Positions 62,289-64,000 of a stretch of DNA of 64,000 nt are shown here, piece by piece. The position numbers and the translations under genes are program-made. Source of the DNA: Polaribacter gangjinensis (GTDB lineage Bacteria > Bacteroidota > Bacteroidia > Flavobacteriales > Flavobacteriaceae); assembly GCF_038024125.1 (NCBI RefSeq), contig NZ_CP150662.1:1877501-1941500 (forward strand), read 5' to 3'. The notes beneath the pieces are model-generated. The model ran no database searches, was not told where the DNA came from, and saw nothing but the letters and a program-made list of their open reading frames with translations. How positions within the stretch are numbered: the stretch's first letter is position 1; every line of letters begins with the position of its first letter.

Positions 62289-63107
62289 TTAATACTGCTC
62301 TTTTTCACTAGGAAAATCACTGCTTTTCACATCAGTTACATATTGTTCAAAAGCTTTTGTCATATCATCATATAAATCCAAATATCTACGTAAAAAACGT
62401 GGGTGAAATTCGTGTGTCATTCCAATCATATCATGAGTTACCAAAACTTGACCGTCAACACCATTTCCAGCGCCAATTCCAATAATTGGAATCGTTAAAG
62501 CTTTTGCTACTTTTTCAGCCAATTTTGCAGGAACTTTTTCCAAAACAATTGCAAAACAGCCAATTCTTTCCAACAATAAGGCATCTTCCATCAATTTTTG
62601 GGCTTCCTCTTCTTCTTTGGCTCTAACTGTATACGTGCCAAATTTATAGATTGATTGTGGCGTTAATCCCAAATGTCCCATTACAGGAATTCCTGCGTTT
62701 AAAATGCGTTTGATAGATTCTTTAATTTCACTTCCTCCTTCTAATTTAATAGCATGTCCACCACTTTCTTTCATAATTCTAATGGCTGAACGCAAAGCTT
62801 CTTTTGGGTCAGATTGATAACTTCCAAAAGGCAAATCAACCACTACCAAACTACGTTCAATAGCTCTTACAACAGCACTTGCATGATAAATCATTTGATC
62901 TAACGTAATTGGTAGTGTTGTTTCGTGACCAGCCATAACATTTGATGCAGAATCACCTACCAAAAGCACATCCAAACCAGCATTGTCTAAAATTTTTGCC
63001 ATGGTATAATCGTAAGCAGTAAGCATACTTATTTTTTCGCCATTGGCTTTCATTTCTACTAGAGATTTTACGGTAATTCGCTTGTACTGTTTTTTTGCTA
63101 CAGACAT
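62289..63107 (-). CDS. panB: 3-methyl-2-oxobutanoate hydroxymethyltransferase
   Basis: 272 residues, decameric TIM barrel. Mg ligands in [16 protein letters not shown] (Asp about 52) and [13 protein letters not shown]; the catalytic Glu in [35 protein letters not shown] near the C-terminus. Adds a hydroxymethyl group to 3-methyl-2-oxobutanoate for pantothenate/CoA synthesis. panC is not adjacent. Confidence 0.96.
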   Translation of the reverse strand: MSVAKKQYKRITVKSLVEMKANGEKISMLTAYDYTMAKILDNAGLDVLLVGDSASNVMAGHETTLPITLDQMIYHASAVVRAIERSLVVVDLPFGSYQSDPKEALRSAIRIMKESGGHAIKLEGGSEIKESIKRILNAGIPVMGHLGLTPQSIYKFGTYTVRAKEEEEAQKLMEDALLLERIGCFAIVLEKVPAKLAEKVAKALTIPIIGIGAGNGVDGQVLVTHDMIGMTHEFHPRFLRRYLDLYDDMTKAFEQYVTDVKSSDFPSEKEQY

Positions 63108-63246
63108 ATTTAGATTTTTTATAATGACTGTAAAAGTAAGAAATATCAGCAGATATTCAACAAGTTAATGTTTCGTTAATCTTATCTTACTCTAAATCAG
63201 AAAACTAAAAAAATGGTAGTTTTAAACTTTTAAAATCAACTAAACT

Positions 63247-63720
63247 ATGCAAAAAATTATTTTAGTATTAGCAGCATTTATTATCAGTTTTACAAGCTCT
63301 TCTCAAGAAAAAAATTCAGAAATAGAAATCAAAAATGTAATTGACACTTTTTTTGATGGATTGCACAAAGGAGACAGTAGCATTGTAGCAAAAACACTTC
63401 ACAAAAACATTAAAATTCAAACAACAAATACATCGAAAGAAGGTAAAAAAGTGCTGCTAGATGAAACAAGAGACCAGCTTTTAAAAGCAATAGCATCAAA
63501 AAAATCAAACCAAAAATTCTTTGAAAAATTACTTTCTTACGACATTAAAATTGATGGAAATTTAGCTTCAGTTTGGACACCTTATGAGTTCTTTTACAAT
63601 GATACTTTTAGTCATTGTGGCGCCAATTCTTTTCAGCTTTTTAATAACAATGGCACTTGGGAAATTATTTTTATAGTGGATATGAGAAGAAGAGACGATT
63701 GCACTTACTTACAGAAATAA
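63247..63720 (+). CDS. NTF2-like (DUF4440/SnoaL-type) exported protein
   Basis: 157 residues with signal peptide (MQKIILVLAAFIISFTSSSQ). NTF2-like cone fold: EIKNVIDTFFDGLHKGDSSIVAKTL, LASVWTPYEFFYND and WEIIFIVDMRRRDDC. Periplasmic, function unknown. Near a sigma factor gene that follows 33 bp later. Confidence 0.8.
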   Translation: MQKIILVLAAFIISFTSSSQEKNSEIEIKNVIDTFFDGLHKGDSSIVAKTLHKNIKIQTTNTSKEGKKVLLDETRDQLLKAIASKKSNQKFFEKLLSYDIKIDGNLASVWTPYEFFYNDTFSHCGANSFQLFNNNGTWEIIFIVDMRRRDDCTYLQK

Positions 63721-63728
63721 AAATATCC

Positions 63729-63736
63729 TATATTTG
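63729..63736 (+). promoter_or_regulatory. Sigma factor promoter -7 element
   Basis: TATATTTG, TAnnTTTG match, 17 bp before the ATG at 63754. Confidence 0.55.
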
Positions 63737-63753
63737 GGTTTTTGTTTTCGAGC

Positions 63754-64000
63754 ATGGCTGAACAGCAACATATTTTACATCCTGATTTTTGGGTTGACAA
63801 GCATTCTGATTACTTGTTCAACTTTGCTATTGCGCGTGTAAATAATTATGATTTAGCAAAAGATTTGGTGCAAGAAACATTTTTTGCTGGATTAAAATCT
63901 GCCAAAAACTTTGAAGGAAAAGCTTCTGAAAGAACTTGGTTAGTATCTATTTTAAAAAGAAAAATTATTGATCACTATCGAAAAATAAATTCCATAAAAG
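63754..64000 (+). CDS. RNA polymerase sigma-70 (ECF) factor, 3' end cut by window
   Basis: First 82 residues only; the window ends in frame inside the gene. Starts MAEQQHILHPDFWVDKHSDY. Region 2 is visible: NFAIARVNNYDLAKDLVQETFF and the RTWLVSILKRKIIDHYRK segment that contacts the -10 element. An ECF-type sigma of a SigZ/YlaC-like type; regulon unknown. Confidence 0.85.
   Translation, partial: MAEQQHILHPDFWVDKHSDYLFNFAIARVNNYDLAKDLVQETFFAGLKSAKNFEGKASERTWLVSILKRKIIDHYRKINSIK

Overview
The window is a stretch of a flavobacterial (Bacteroidota, Flavobacteriaceae) chromosome, most like Polaribacter or Tenacibaculum. Evidence for this: very AT-rich DNA, promoter -7 elements of the Bacteroidota form TAnnTTTG close to start codons, a SusC/SusD pair with FecR and ECF sigma factor, a type IX secretion sorting domain, DUF4175, head-GIN and YceI proteins, and flavobacterial short interspersed repeats. 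It holds about 68 protein genes. I saw no rRNA, tRNA, CRISPR array, prophage or insertion sequence.

Region by region. 1-2.2 kb: thioredoxin-like protein, a conserved hypothetical and an orphan ABC ATPase. 2.2-10 kb: a leftward biosynthetic operon that joins a small fatty-acid-type module (ketosynthase, dehydratase, Yx6K enoyl-reductase-like SDR, ACP, phosphopantetheinyl transferase) to a type III polyketide synthase, a methyltransferase and two flavoproteins. Its likely product is an alkylated resorcinol, pyrone or quinone-like lipid. 10-27.5 kb: housekeeping and catabolic genes: dinB, hydrolase, gdhA, pheS, NhaC antiporter, and glycerol utilisation (glpK, glpD, gpsA) with a lipoprotein/LytS-type kinase/LytTR regulator cassette between glpK and glpD. 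27.6-34.4 kb: esterase, dut, a YceI/outer-membrane barrel/YceI trio, recA, aldose-epimerase-like protein, ElaA-type GNAT and rpiB. 34.4-34.9 kb: an AT-rich gap of about 540 bp with clustered DnaA-box-like 9-mers, three of them in 11-bp phase, which I propose as a candidate replication origin. 34.9-46.2 kb: a 57-residue membrane peptide and then a leftward ECF sigma/PLDc_N peptide/FecR/SusC/SusD/lipoprotein/di-heme peroxidase/T9SS-protein locus, apparently one regulated uptake unit. 46.4-59.9 kb: rnr, orphan gene, head-GIN protein, tatA, Band 7 protein, gltX, DUF4175 protein, ybeY, mnmG and a methyltransferase. Two parS-like palindromes bracket mnmG. 60-63.1 kb: a tight leftward operon from panB through a 2-hydroxyacid dehydrogenase to three small proteins. 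63.2-64 kb: an NTF2-like exported protein and the start of a second sigma factor cut by the window edge.

The most interesting elements are the fatty-acid/type III PKS operon, the parS-like pair with the phased DnaA-like cluster 22 kb away (together suggesting an origin-proximal segment), and the SusCD locus that carries its own di-heme peroxidase. All functional calls come from reading motifs and gene order; no database search was possible.
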